From an uncultured Prevotellaceae bacterium (lineage in GTDB: Bacteria > Bacteroidota > Bacteroidia > Bacteroidales > Bacteroidaceae), in contig CACXMM010000005.1 in NCBI GenBank assembly GCA_902768785.1, forward strand, positions 1 through 64,000: a DNA stretch of 64,000 bases, read 5' to 3'. Shown piece after piece: positions 53,500 to 62,732 of this stretch (the first letter of the stretch is position 1; each line of letters begins with the position of its first letter). The position numbers and the translations under genes are program-made. Under the pieces are notes generated by a model. The model saw only the letters and a list, made by a program, of their open reading frames with translations. It was not told the origin of the DNA and searched no databases.

Positions 53500-54816
53500 T
53501 TACTTATGTGTCATAATGTCGAGCACGAAACGGTCTGTCTCGTCCATGCCCCTACTGCCGATGGCCGTGAGGTTACGGATGCTCTTATCGACATCATCCT
53601 CGATGATGCCCTCTGCGGAGGTGACATATTTATGCTGTATGGCAAGCATGGCACTCATCACCGCGGTACTCACACCCGTAGTGAGTTTCAGGGCACACGA
53701 CGGCTTGGCACCGTCGCAGATCATTCCCGTGAGGTTCGCTATCATGTTCTTGACGGAATAGCTGATCTGCTCGAAGCTTCCCCCCATCAGGTAGGTGATG
53801 CCGCAGCTGCTGCCCGTGCTTGCCACCACACAGCCACACAAAGCACTGAGCGATCCCAGTGTCTGCTTGATATAGATGGCGGTGAGATTACTGATGATCA
53901 AGGCACGGATGAGCTCCTCTTCAGTATTGTGGTTCTCCTCGGCGAACACCACCACAGGCATGGTGGCGCAGATGCCTTGGTTTCCGCTACCGCTGTTGCT
54001 CATCACGGGAATCATCGCCCCTGCCATACGGGCATCGCAGGCACAGCTGGTGACACTGAGCACCTTCGAGAAGATGCTGTCACCCATGATGCCGCGCCCC
54101 AAGGGAGAGCACATCGTCTTTCCTAACTGATGACCGTAGTTCTCACGGAGTCCGCTGGCTGCTGCCTCGGCGTTCAGTCTTTTGGCCTCCAAGATAAAAC
54201 GCAGCTCCTCCACATCGGTCTGCGTGGCAAACTCATACACTTTATGGAGTGTCAGTTCCGGCTCCTGTTCCTCTGTGGAATGTCCTAAGGTGGCATCTCC
54301 TTGTGCTAAGGGAATCTCAGGAATGCTCCTGTCACCCTTCACCTCCTGTCCGTCCTTTGCCAGATAGACGAAATGGGTGTGATGCGTTTTGATACGTGCC
54401 TCTGCCTCATGACCGCCAGCCTGACAAACCACATTGATATAGAGCTTATCGGGATCGTTCTCTTCAAGCTTGATATCCATGCGGTTCTCGGCAATGAACC
54501 GTTTGCCTTCTTCCACGGCCTCACGGTTACAGTCACGCAGCACCTCCAGTTCCAGCTCTGGTCTTCCGATCAAAGCCCCCAGTGCAACGGCAATGGGCAG
54601 TCCGATCATTCCAGTACCGGGAATCCCCACGCCCATGGCATTTTTCAGGATATTGGCACTGAGGCGGATATTGATCTGTTCTGGTCTGCTACCCAGCAAG
54701 GCTGTTGCCTTTGCTACACATAAAGCCACTGCCATGGGCTCTGTACATCCGATGGCAGGTACTACTTGCTGGTGGATCAGTGCGATGATCGCGTTCTTCT
54801 CTTCTGTAGATAGCAT
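53500..54816 (-). CDS. L-cysteine desulfidase / UPF0597-family protein
   Basis: 438 residues of the YhaM/CdsB type. Characteristic are PAIGCTEPMAVALCVA near the N-terminus, SNSGSGNQGICATMPVV in the centre, and STGSSCGITYLMGG with SCALKLTTGVSTA near the end; the cysteines would ligate a 4Fe-4S cluster. Family members split L-cysteine into pyruvate, ammonia and sulfide, or act as serine dehydratase-like enzymes. It precedes dsbD on the same strand. Confidence 0.85.
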   Translation of the reverse strand: MLSTEEKNAIIALIHQQVVPAIGCTEPMAVALCVAKATALLGSRPEQINIRLSANILKNAMGVGIPGTGMIGLPIAVALGALIGRPELELEVLRDCNREAVEEGKRFIAENRMDIKLEENDPDKLYINVVCQAGGHEAEARIKTHHTHFVYLAKDGQEVKGDRSIPEIPLAQGDATLGHSTEEQEPELTLHKVYEFATQTDVEELRFILEAKRLNAEAAASGLRENYGHQLGKTMCSPLGRGIMGDSIFSKVLSVTSCACDARMAGAMIPVMSNSGSGNQGICATMPVVVFAEENHNTEEELIRALIISNLTAIYIKQTLGSLSALCGCVVASTGSSCGITYLMGGSFEQISYSVKNMIANLTGMICDGAKPSCALKLTTGVSTAVMSAMLAIQHKYVTSAEGIIEDDVDKSIRNLTAIGSRGMDETDRFVLDIMTHK

Positions 54817-54880
54817 TTCCGTTATTGTTTGTCCTTATTACGTTAACTACACTGGTTTGGTGTACTATTCCATTGTATTT

Positions 54881-55828
54881 TTATAATAAATTAATAATCG
54901 CAAAGACCAACACTACCATGATGATCTCACTCCAGAGGTTTACACGACAGGCAAGGCGCATATCATGGGTGTTCAGCTCACGGGAATGGTTACCGATATA
55001 CGGTTTCTCGATGACTTCCCCGAAATAGGTATGGGTACCGCCGAACTGACAGTTGAGGATCCCTGCCAGGGCACTCTCGGGATAGCCGCTGTTGGGTGAG
55101 GCATGCATCCTTCCGTATTTCCAAACGAATGTCAGGAGCTGCGGCTTTCCTGTCACGAGGATCATCAGCAGGGCGGTGAGGCGGGCAGGGACATAGTTGG
55201 CCACGTCATCGATACGTGCCGCCACGGTACCGAACTCCCGATAGCGTTCTGTACGGTAGCCGATCATGGAGTCGAGGGTGTTGATCATCTTATAGGTCAT
55301 CATACCGGGAACTCCTAAAAGCAGGTACCAGAACAGCGGAGCTATCACCCCGTCGGAGAGGTTCTCCGCCAAAGTCTCCAAGGCAGCCTGACGAATCTCC
55401 TGTGCATCCAGCTGTGAGGTGTCACGTCCTACGATGCGTGCCACCTGTCTCCTACCCTCCTCCAACGACCGGTCTAAGGCTTCGAACACCCTACGCACCT
55501 CTTTGATCAAGGTGGTACCAGCGAGACAGAAGAAGATGAGCAGACAGGAGAGGATGAAACGGACGACGGTCACGACAGGATGATCCGACGCCATCCATGT
55601 CCCCAGGAAGCCGGCGTCACCGATGATGAGCCAGGTAAGGAAAAAGGTGAGAAGGATCAGGGAAACGGCAAGCACTCCTCCTTTCATCCTTCGGTGCACC
55701 CCTTGGTTCAGCCGATGCTCCCCTCCGGCAATGGCTTTCCCGAAATAGACCACTGGATGGGGAAGCCACAAGGGATCGCCCATGACCTTATCCATCAGCC
55801 ATCCGATGAGCAGTGCACTATTCGTCAT
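54881..55828 (-). CDS. cbiB: Adenosylcobinamide-phosphate synthase (CobD/CbiB)
   Basis: 315 residues from ATG 55828, overlapping the upstream gene by 11 bp. Membrane-rich, with family motifs HPVVYFGKAI, RDTSQLDAQEIRQAALETLAENLSDGVIAPLFWYLLLG, and ESALAGILNCQFGGTHTYFGE. It attaches the aminopropanol phosphate to the corrin ring in cobalamin synthesis. The overlapping upstream gene supplies the precursor, so the pair forms a functional unit. A longer frame from 55858 has no plausible start region. Confidence 0.9.
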   Translation of the reverse strand: MTNSALLIGWLMDKVMGDPLWLPHPVVYFGKAIAGGEHRLNQGVHRRMKGGVLAVSLILLTFFLTWLIIGDAGFLGTWMASDHPVVTVVRFILSCLLIFFCLAGTTLIKEVRRVFEALDRSLEEGRRQVARIVGRDTSQLDAQEIRQAALETLAENLSDGVIAPLFWYLLLGVPGMMTYKMINTLDSMIGYRTERYREFGTVAARIDDVANYVPARLTALLMILVTGKPQLLTFVWKYGRMHASPNSGYPESALAGILNCQFGGTHTYFGEVIEKPYIGNHSRELNTHDMRLACRVNLWSEIIMVVLVFAIINLL

Positions 55829-56855
55829 GGCGGGTCGTTTTAGGGTTGAGAAGGGCATCCAGGGCCTTTACCAGCAGATCGTTCTCCTCGGGAGTCTGTG
55901 CGGCCACGCGGATATAATGACGGTCGAGTCCAGCGAAGTTATGTGCCGAGCGCACCAGGATACCATAACTGTCCACCAACCGGCGTTTCATCTCCAGACT
56001 GTCGGCTTCTGCCATCCTCACCAGCATGAAGTGGGTCTGTGTGGGCAATGCCTCTATGTGACGGATGCGGTTCAGTTGGTCACGGAGCCGCTGTGCCTCT
56101 TGCAAATAGCCATCCCTGTCGAAATGGAAATCACCATGATGCTCCAGAAGATAGCGGCAGGCCACCAAGGCCAGGGCGTTCACGCTCCAGGGCATCCGGT
56201 GGTCGCGGAGGGTGTCGATGAGTGACTGCGGCCCCGTGACATAGCCTAAGCGCAAACCTGGTATGCCGTATTTCTTTGTCATCGAATGCAGCAGGATGAC
56301 ATTCCCTAAATGGGCTGCCTCCCGCGACTGCAGCAGCTCTTCCCGGCAGAAGAACGCGTAACTCTGGTCGATGATGAATACCGTATGGGGATGGTCAAAG
56401 GCAGCCCTCACCAGCTGTTCCTTCGCCAGCACTTGTCCGGTGGGGTTGTTGGGGTTGCAGAGCCATACCACATTCATCTCATCGGTGACCTCATCGAGAG
56501 AATGGAGATAGGTTACCTGATGACCGTGCAGCCTGCAGGCATCGGCATATTCACTGAAGGTGGGTATGAGCACGGATGAACGGCATCCTGCTCCTGTGGC
56601 CTGCGCAATGAGATAGATAGCCTCGGTGGCTCCGCTGGTGACCAGTGTCTCCCCCTGACGGTTCCTGAGGAGGATGCTCAGCTCTCGTTCCAGTGCGGTG
56701 GCTGCTGCCGGCGGATAGTGATCGATGACATCCATCGATGCCGACAGGTATTCCTTCAGTCCTTCCATCCGGATAGTGGTGCACAGATTAGAGCTGAAAT
56801 TGTGCCTGATTACCCCTTCATATTCGTAAATATCGTCTCCATGTCCTGTAATCAT
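55818..56855 (-). CDS. Threonine-phosphate decarboxylase-like aminotransferase (CobC/CobD)
   Basis: 345 residues of the PLP fold-type I family: WLCNPNNPTGQV, FIIDQSYAFF and the PLP-lysine in LHSMTKKYGIPGLRLGY. It overlaps cbiB by 11 bp, so it is most likely L-threonine-O-3-phosphate decarboxylase, making aminopropanol phosphate for cobalamin. A histidinol-phosphate aminotransferase would look similar. The -7 element is four bases from ATG 56855, implying a leaderless mRNA. Confidence 0.85.
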   Translation of the reverse strand: MITGHGDDIYEYEGVIRHNFSSNLCTTIRMEGLKEYLSASMDVIDHYPPAAATALERELSILLRNRQGETLVTSGATEAIYLIAQATGAGCRSSVLIPTFSEYADACRLHGHQVTYLHSLDEVTDEMNVVWLCNPNNPTGQVLAKEQLVRAAFDHPHTVFIIDQSYAFFCREELLQSREAAHLGNVILLHSMTKKYGIPGLRLGYVTGPQSLIDTLRDHRMPWSVNALALVACRYLLEHHGDFHFDRDGYLQEAQRLRDQLNRIRHIEALPTQTHFMLVRMAEADSLEMKRRLVDSYGILVRSAHNFAGLDRHYIRVAAQTPEENDLLVKALDALLNPKTTRHDE

Positions 56856-56859
56856 GCTG

Positions 56860-56867
56860 CAAATATA
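56860..56867 (-). promoter_or_regulatory. -7 element overlapping the cobalamin operon start, leaderless
   Basis: Minus-strand TATATTTG ends four bases before ATG 56855. No clear -33 TTTG is present. Confidence 0.55.
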
Positions 56868-56884
56868 CAATTTTATTTAAAATA

Positions 56885-56918
56885 TTTGCGGATTATTGCG
56901 CGTTTTTCATTACTTTTG
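56885..56918 (+). promoter_or_regulatory. Promoter of rbfA
   Basis: TTTG (56885-56888), 22 bases, TACTTTTG (56911-56918), 22 nt before rbfA. It lies back to back with the cobalamin promoter. Confidence 0.6.
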
Positions 56919-56940
56919 CAATCAAAAAAGAAATTGAACG

Positions 56941-57276
56941 ATGCAAGAAACAAGACAGAATAGAATATCCCGACTGCTCCAAAAGGAGCTGAGCCTGATT
57001 TTTCAGAGTCAGACAAGAATGATGCGTGGGGTGATGGTGAGTGTGACCCGTGTGAAGATTTCACCCGACTTAAGTGTGTGTACCGCTTACCTGAGCATCT
57101 TCCCCAGTGAGAGAGGTGAGGAGCTGATGCAGAATATCCAGAAGAACGAAAAGACCATCCGTTACGAACTGGGTACAAGGGTGCGCAACCAGCTGCGCAT
57201 CATCCCCGAGCTGCGCTTCTTCATCGACGACTCGCTCGATTACATTGAGCACATCGATGAGCTCCTGAAGAAATAA
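56941..57276 (+). CDS. rbfA: Ribosome-binding factor A
   Basis: 111 residues of the KH-like RbfA fold: RISRLLQKELSLIF near the start, VKISPDLSVCTAYLSIF (central strand), and RIIPELRFFIDDSLDYIEHIDELLK at the end. It helps maturation of the 30S subunit at the 16S 5' end. The next gene, a permease, follows after a repeat-filled 78-bp spacer. Confidence 0.93.
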   Translation: MQETRQNRISRLLQKELSLIFQSQTRMMRGVMVSVTRVKISPDLSVCTAYLSIFPSERGEELMQNIQKNEKTIRYELGTRVRNQLRIIPELRFFIDDSLDYIEHIDELLKK

Positions 57277-57282
57277 CACCCC

Positions 57283-57350
57283 TCCCCCCTCATCCCTCAT
57301 CCCTCATCCTTCATCTTTAATCCCTCATCTTTAATCCCTCATCCCTCATC
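57283..57350. repeat. TCCCTCATC tandem spacer repeat
   Basis: About eight degenerate CTCATCC/CTTTAATCC units lie between rbfA and the LolC/E-like permease. The composition contrasts sharply with the coding sequence on both sides. Confidence 0.75.
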
Positions 57351-57354
57351 CAAA

Positions 57355-58584
57355 ATGTCCTTCCCCTTCTACATCGCCAAGCGCTACCTCTTCTCCAAGA
57401 AGAGCACGCATGCCATCAACCTGATCAGTGGGATCAGCGTGATCGGTGTGGCCGTGGCTACCATGGCCTTGGTGGTGACACTGAGCGTATTCAACGGATT
57501 CCACGACATGGTGGCCACGTTCTTTACGTCCTTTGATCCCCAGCTGAAGATTACACCGGCAAAGGGGAAGACAGCCCCTGCCGATGATCCGATCCTCACC
57601 GAGATACGCAAACTGCCTGCGGTGGATGTGGCCACGGAGAGCATGGAGGACAATGCGCTGGCTGTCTATGAAGGGCGTCAGGCCATGGTGGTGGTAAAGG
57701 GTGTGGACAACAACTTTGCCGAGCTCACCCATATCACCGAGATCCTTTATGGTGACGGAGAATTCGAGCTTCAGGCGGCAAACCTGCAATATGGGGTGTT
57801 GGGACTCCGGCTGGCGGCACAGTTAGGAACGGGAGCACGGTGGAAGGACTACCTGAAGATCTATGCGCCGAAGCGGGAAGGACAGCTTGATATGACTGCT
57901 CCCGAAGAGGCTTTCGTGGAAGACTCCCTGCTCTCCCCTGGCGTCATCTTCTCGGTGAAGCAGGCGAAATACGACAAGAACTATATCCTCGTGCCCATCA
58001 GCTTCGCACGTAACCTGTTCTGGCAGGAGGGCATGCTCTCTTCGCTGGAGCTGCGACTGAAGGCGGGTAGCGACCTCGACAAGGTGAAGAAGCAGATGCG
58101 GCAGATCGCCAAGGATAAATATAAGGTGGAAGACCGATACGAGCAGCAGGCCGATACCTTCCGTATCATGGAGGTGGAGAAGTTCATCGCCTATATCTTC
58201 CTCACGTTCATCCTCGTGGTGGCCTGCTTCAATATCATCGGCTCTCTCTCCATGCTCATCATCGACAAGAAAGACGATGTGGTGACGCTGCGCAACCTCG
58301 GGGCCAGCGACAAGCAGATTATCCGGATCTTCCTCTTTGAGGGGCGCATGATCTCAGCATTGGGAGCCGTCATCGGTATCCTCATCGGACTGCTCCTCTG
58401 CTGGATACAGCAAACATTCGGGGTGGTGAGCCTCGGACAGTCGAGCGGTTCGTTCGTCGTGGATGCCTATCCTGTGAGTGTGCATCCTACGGATATTATC
58501 CTGATCTTCTTCACCGTGCTTCTCGTGGGTTTCCTCGCCGTATGGTATCCCGTGAGGTATTTCGCCCGAAGACTGCTGGAGTAG
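57355..58584 (+). CDS. LolC/LolE-type FtsX permease
   Basis: 409 residues. An N-terminal helix (INLISGISVIGVAVATMALVVTLSVFNGF) is followed by a large periplasmic domain (~50-270) and three C-terminal helices (e.g. AYIFLTFILVVACFNIIGSLSMLIIDKK). KSTHAINLIS is typical of LolC/E, which extract lipoproteins from the inner membrane. The ATPase LolD is not encoded here. The family call is firm; the exact cargo is inferred. Confidence 0.87.
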   Translation: MSFPFYIAKRYLFSKKSTHAINLISGISVIGVAVATMALVVTLSVFNGFHDMVATFFTSFDPQLKITPAKGKTAPADDPILTEIRKLPAVDVATESMEDNALAVYEGRQAMVVVKGVDNNFAELTHITEILYGDGEFELQAANLQYGVLGLRLAAQLGTGARWKDYLKIYAPKREGQLDMTAPEEAFVEDSLLSPGVIFSVKQAKYDKNYILVPISFARNLFWQEGMLSSLELRLKAGSDLDKVKKQMRQIAKDKYKVEDRYEQQADTFRIMEVEKFIAYIFLTFILVVACFNIIGSLSMLIIDKKDDVVTLRNLGASDKQIIRIFLFEGRMISALGAVIGILIGLLLCWIQQTFGVVSLGQSSGSFVVDAYPVSVHPTDIILIFFTVLLVGFLAVWYPVRYFARRLLE

Positions 58585-58622
58585 GTCTTAGTTCATCGTT
58601 CATAGTTAGGAGTTGAAAGAAT

Positions 58623-60527
58623 ATGAAGGAAAGAGTATTTTATCTGGTAAGAATCTATCTCTTTATGGTGTTGGCACTGATCCTGGCAAAGCCGGTATTC
58701 ATGCTGTACAACCATGCAAACCATCCGTTTACCGCCCATGAGGTGATGCAGGTCATGAGCCATGGCATCACCCTCGACCTCTCCACGGCGTTGTATCTCA
58801 TCGTGGTGCCTTTCCTCGTCACCCTCCTGTCTGTATGGCTGTGGCGCTGGAACGGACTGCGACAGCTGCTCAAGGGATACTATGTCCTGGTGGCTTTCCT
58901 GCTCGCCCTCGCCTTTGTGGCCGATACCAGCCTGTACGAGTTCTGGGGCTTCAAGCTCGATGCCTCCGTGCTGCCCTATCTGAGCACACCGAAGGAGGCC
59001 TTTGCCAGCGTGTCGTTCTGGTATCTCCTGGTACGGATCCTGGTGATCGTACTCGTGGCCTGGATCCTCTATAAGATCATGGTGCTGCTCACCCCCGTGG
59101 AAAGGGAACGCCGGCGGAGCATCCGGCAGATCGGCTACTCCGGTGGCCGCTCCACCCAGAGGGGCTTGTTCCATATCTCCCCTGTCAAGATGGCGGGAAC
59201 ACGACTCATCGCCACCGTGGTGGGACTCCTGCTCATTCCTTTGTTCGTCATCGGCATGCGCGGGGGCACCAGTGTGTCAACGAGTAATGTCGGACAGGTG
59301 TATTTCTCGCAGAACCAGTTCCTGAACCATTCCGCCGTGAACCCGCTGTTCAGCTTCCTCTCGTCTTTCGGTAAGACGGCCACGGTGAAGGAGGAGAAGC
59401 ACGAATACGAGTTCTTCAGCGAGAAGGAGTGCAAGAAGCTCCTGGAGGGAATCTTCGATACACGCAGCGAGAACCCCGATGTCCTGCTTACCACCAAGAA
59501 CCCGAATATCCTGCTGGTAATCATGGAGGGCTGCGGCAGCATCTTCACCGAGGCCAACGGGAACGGCCATGTCACACCCAACCTCACGAAGCTGTCCGCC
59601 GAGGGGGTGTATTTCACCAACTGCATCGCCAACAGCTGGCGCACCGACCGCGGCATGGTGAGCATCCTCAGCGGCTATCCTGCCTTCCCCCATCAGTCGG
59701 TGATGAAGATGGCACAGAAATGCGAGACGCTCCCCTCCATCGCACGAACCCTGAAGGGCAAGGGCTATGCTACCACCTTCCTCTATGGGGGTGATGCGAA
59801 CTTCACCAATGCGCGCGGCTATCTCACCAGTACGGGCTTCGAGAAGATCATCAGCGAGGATGACTTCTCCAAGGAGGAACGCGGTGACTCCAAATGGGGC
59901 GTGAACGACTGGGTGGTGTTCGGACGTCTGCTCGACCTCGTGAAACAGCAGAACGATACAGGGAAGCCGTGGTTCACCACCATGCTCACCCTGAGCAGTC
60001 ATGAGCCGTGGGATGTGCCCATGAAGAAGAAATTCGATGACAAGATCCAGAACGCGTTCTATTTCCTCGACATCTGTCTGGGTGACTTCATCAACAAGCT
60101 GAAGAGGACTCCCGCGTGGGAGAACACCCTCGTGGTGATCCTGCCCGACCATAGCATCCAGTATCAGGATATCGACCAGACCAAGGCCATGCGTAACCGC
60201 ATCCCGATGATCTGGACGGGTGGCGCCGTGGCACAGGCGAAGCGCATCGGCATGGTGTGTAACCAGACGGATCTCGCCGCCACACTCTTCGGACAGATGG
60301 GACTCCCTCATGATGACTTCGCCTTCAGCCGTGACATCCTGAGCAAGACCTACCAGCGGCAGTTTGCCATGAACAACTGGACAGAGGGCTTCGCCACCTT
60401 CGATGCCACCGGCTTCAACGCCTATAGCCTGAACAGTAAGAAGATGATCGCAGGAAAGGAGGGCAAGGCCATCGAAACGGGTAAGGCCATCCTGCAGGCT
60501 ACCAGTGAGGACCTGAGGAAAAGATAA
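58623..60527 (+). CDS. LTA-synthase-like sulfatase/phosphoethanolamine transferase
   Basis: 634 residues. Five N-terminal membrane helices (to ~175) and a further one near 210 anchor an alkaline-phosphatase-fold domain. Catalytic landmarks are IMEGCGSIFTEANG (metal Glu), SWRTDRGMVSILSGYP (nucleophile Thr), and LPDHSIQY (metal Asp-His). Such proteins transfer a phospho-alcohol group to lipids or sugars in the envelope. It converges with the next gene with one base between stops. Confidence 0.88.
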   Translation: MKERVFYLVRIYLFMVLALILAKPVFMLYNHANHPFTAHEVMQVMSHGITLDLSTALYLIVVPFLVTLLSVWLWRWNGLRQLLKGYYVLVAFLLALAFVADTSLYEFWGFKLDASVLPYLSTPKEAFASVSFWYLLVRILVIVLVAWILYKIMVLLTPVERERRRSIRQIGYSGGRSTQRGLFHISPVKMAGTRLIATVVGLLLIPLFVIGMRGGTSVSTSNVGQVYFSQNQFLNHSAVNPLFSFLSSFGKTATVKEEKHEYEFFSEKECKKLLEGIFDTRSENPDVLLTTKNPNILLVIMEGCGSIFTEANGNGHVTPNLTKLSAEGVYFTNCIANSWRTDRGMVSILSGYPAFPHQSVMKMAQKCETLPSIARTLKGKGYATTFLYGGDANFTNARGYLTSTGFEKIISEDDFSKEERGDSKWGVNDWVVFGRLLDLVKQQNDTGKPWFTTMLTLSSHEPWDVPMKKKFDDKIQNAFYFLDICLGDFINKLKRTPAWENTLVVILPDHSIQYQDIDQTKAMRNRIPMIWTGGAVAQAKRIGMVCNQTDLAATLFGQMGLPHDDFAFSRDILSKTYQRQFAMNNWTEGFATFDATGFNAYSLNSKKMIAGKEGKAIETGKAILQATSEDLRKR

Positions 60528-60528
60528 A

Positions 60529-62508
60529 CTATAGCTTCCATCTGAGTTGGAATTCGAGATCCGTCATCGAGGAGCCATTTACCTGTTGGTAACCGCTGCC
60601 GATGACGGATCTGTCGAAATAGTCGGTCACAGCTATTCGCGTATGAATCATGAGTTTTTCCGACAACTGAGCTTTCAGCAGCAACGAGTAGCGGATACCT
60701 TTCCCATAGACCACGGGAAACGAGAAACTGTATAGCATGCCGCGCTCATAGAGATACATTCTGCTGTCATAATCATCCGTATGGAAATAGGCTGCGGCGA
60801 GATGAGCCTGAAACATCTTATTCATTCGCCAGCTGATCAACTGACTCACCGTCCATCCCCTGCTGCTTTTCTCATTCTGTACACAAGCGATGTCGGCTTG
60901 TGTCTTGGTGGAGAGGATGGTGCCATCAAAACTCACCGACACCCTTCCGCGATGCTCCTGTTGGGAGCAGAGTGCCGATTTCTGTTCGTTGTCCTTTTCT
61001 TTGATATGCAGACGGTAGCGTGCAGAGAACGTCCAGCTGCCTGAGAGGTAAGAAAAACTGAGCAGGTAGTCCTGATGATACGATGAGGCTGAAGCCTGAT
61101 ACCTTGGCCATGCAAAATAGGCGATGTCGGCATAGGCGGAAGCAAAGAGTTTACGGGATGGCTGCCAATGCGCTCCTACATACAGGCCGCTCTCGTTTTG
61201 CACATGACCGCCCTCACTGAATGCTTGTGCCTGCAATGCCGTATATCGCATGCCGTAGAAACGTTGCAGTACCATCAAGCTGAGTTCCGATGACATGTGT
61301 ATGTTGGCTGTATTTAAGGTAGCAAGAGCTCCTTTGCGGTCGATGGCTGTCTCCCCATGGAAGGACAGTCGATGATGGATATAGCCATAATCGATGCCCA
61401 TATTCAGGAAATCTCGTCCTTGAGGATAGTAGTAACGGTAGAGTATCTTCGTATTGGGTTTCAGGGGTCGGCTGAGATGGGAATAGACCAGGTTCATAGC
61501 CGCATGCCATGCACCGTTCCTGTAGCCCACTGTAGTCCCCGCTGTAGTCAGAAAGGTATTGTTCTTCTTTTTCAGTTCATTGACAGTGCGATGGTAACCT
61601 CCTTCCACAAGGGATGAGATACTGAGTGAGTCACTGTTTAAGGTACCATCCATAGGACGGTAGGACAAGAAGGGGGTGACCTGTAGGAACCTTGACAGCT
61701 GTAGGGTTGCTGCTAAACCCTGTAGATAATGTGCAGAGGAAGTGGAAGAGTGGGGACGTAGGATTTGACGCTGTCTGCCCAGAGAGGTCAGTGCTGCCGA
61801 CTTCCCCAATAGGAAGTCACTGTTCATCATCAGTCCCATGCCCATACTCATGCGGTATTTGCCGGCCATCAAGGTTTTCACTATTCCTACATGATTACAC
61901 ATCAGGTAAAAAGAATAGAAATCATAGCCCATCGTATTCCCGTTGCGGAAGAAAGGCTCACCCGAATCCTGTGCGCCAATCAGTCCTGCACGCCAACAGT
62001 CACCTTGGCGAAACGCATAACGTATCTGATGACGGTATCGTTCACCTAAATAGCCGTTGCGGTCACCTTTCCGTTCATAAAGGGGTGCCTTGAGCGTGAG
62101 CATTACCTCATGATGCCCCTTACCGTCTGACTGTTTTGTCTTTTCTTCCTCACCCAAGAAGACGAAACACTGCAGTAGCTGGCGTTTGATGGCAGGGAGT
62201 GACTCGATCATTGCCAACTCGCCAAAACTCTTCATCGGTGAATAATGATAAAGATAGGCACAAATCTCTTCAATTTCTTCATCGGTAAGAAAAGGCAGTT
62301 GGGATAGTTGTTCCGGGGTGGCAGTGTTCAGGTTAAAGGGGTGTTGCTCGAGATCACACAGCAGCTCACTCATCTCTTCCCATTGCGCCATCTCTATCTC
62401 ATCATGGTCATACAACTGGTGGTAATAACTCTCCCAGGTTTGTGCGGGAAGGAATTGACAAGGGAAAAGGATTAGGACAAATGTCCACAACAATGACTTT
62501 TTCATAGT
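60529..62508 (-). CDS. Helix-hairpin-helix outer-membrane protein
   Basis: 659 residues from ATG 62508 (MKKSLLWTFVLILFPCQFLPAQ signal peptide). Residues ~55-110 form a ComEA-like helix-hairpin-helix pair (FNLNTATPEQLSQLPFLTDEEIEEICAYL). The rest is a long series of amphipathic strands, consistent with a large outer-membrane beta-barrel. HhH-fold domains normally bind DNA, so a role in DNA uptake or in the outer-membrane handling of DNA is conceivable but not shown. Confidence 0.78.
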   Translation of the reverse strand, partial: TMKKSLLWTFVLILFPCQFLPAQTWESYYHQLYDHDEIEMAQWEEMSELLCDLEQHPFNLNTATPEQLSQLPFLTDEEIEEICAYLYHYSPMKSFGELAMIESLPAIKRQLLQCFVFLGEEEKTKQSDGKGHHEVMLTLKAPLYERKGDRNGYLGERYRHQIRYAFRQGDCWRAGLIGAQDSGEPFFRNGNTMGYDFYSFYLMCNHVGIVKTLMAGKYRMSMGMGLMMNSDFLLGKSAALTSLGRQRQILRPHSSTSSAHYLQGLAATLQLSRFLQVTPFLSYRPMDGTLNSDSLSISSLVEGGYHRTVNELKKKNNTFLTTAGTTVGYRNGAWHAAMNLVYSHLSRPLKPNTKILYRYYYPQGRDFLNMGIDYGYIHHRLSFHGETAIDRKGALATLNTANIHMSSELSLMVLQRFYGMRYTALQAQAFSEGGHVQNESGLYVGAHWQPSRKLFASAYADIAYFAWPRYQASASSYHQDYLLSFSYLSGSWTFSARYRLHIKEKDNEQKSALCSQQEHRGRVSVSFDGTILSTKTQADIACVQNEKSSRGWTVSQLISWRMNKMFQAHLAAAYFHTDDYDSRMYLYERGMLYSFSFPVVYGKGIRYSLLLKAQLSEKLMIHTRIAVTDYFDRSVIGSGYQQVNGSSMTDLEFQLRWKL

Positions 62509-62632
62509 TAAATGATTTAAGTTTGACATAGTGAAAGGGCAGGTGATTGTAGTCTTATCTTCTCATCCCACCACTTTTCAATCGACAAAGGTACGAATAA
62601 ATAAGCAAAAATACAAATATTATTTTGTAATT

Positions 62633-62730
62633 CTCTCACTTAATCGTATCTTTGACTTCGTCGAAGATACTCACGCTCGAAAAAGCTCAAATAAATTTGG
62701 CTTTTTGCTCACTTAATCGTATCTTTGCAG
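62633..62730 (+). repeat. Promoter-carrying repeat A, copy 4 (inverted)
   Basis: Two plus-strand boxes. The first has TTTG then 19 bases and TATCTTTG (62647-62654); the second has TTTG (62696-62699), 20 bases and TATCTTTG (62720-62727). The module order is permuted relative to copies 1-3. It ends five bases before the DUF4294 start. Confidence 0.8.
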
Positions 62731-62732
62731 CG

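Noticed and set aside
54881-56855. Cobalamin riboswitch before the cobalamin genes
   Set aside because: The promoter -7 element ends four bases from the start codon, leaving no room for a leader riboswitch. No B12-box was seen.
59277-60311. 344-codon minus-strand frame opposite the LTA-synthase-like gene
   Set aside because: Antisense shadow; no domain visible and the plus-strand gene is intact.
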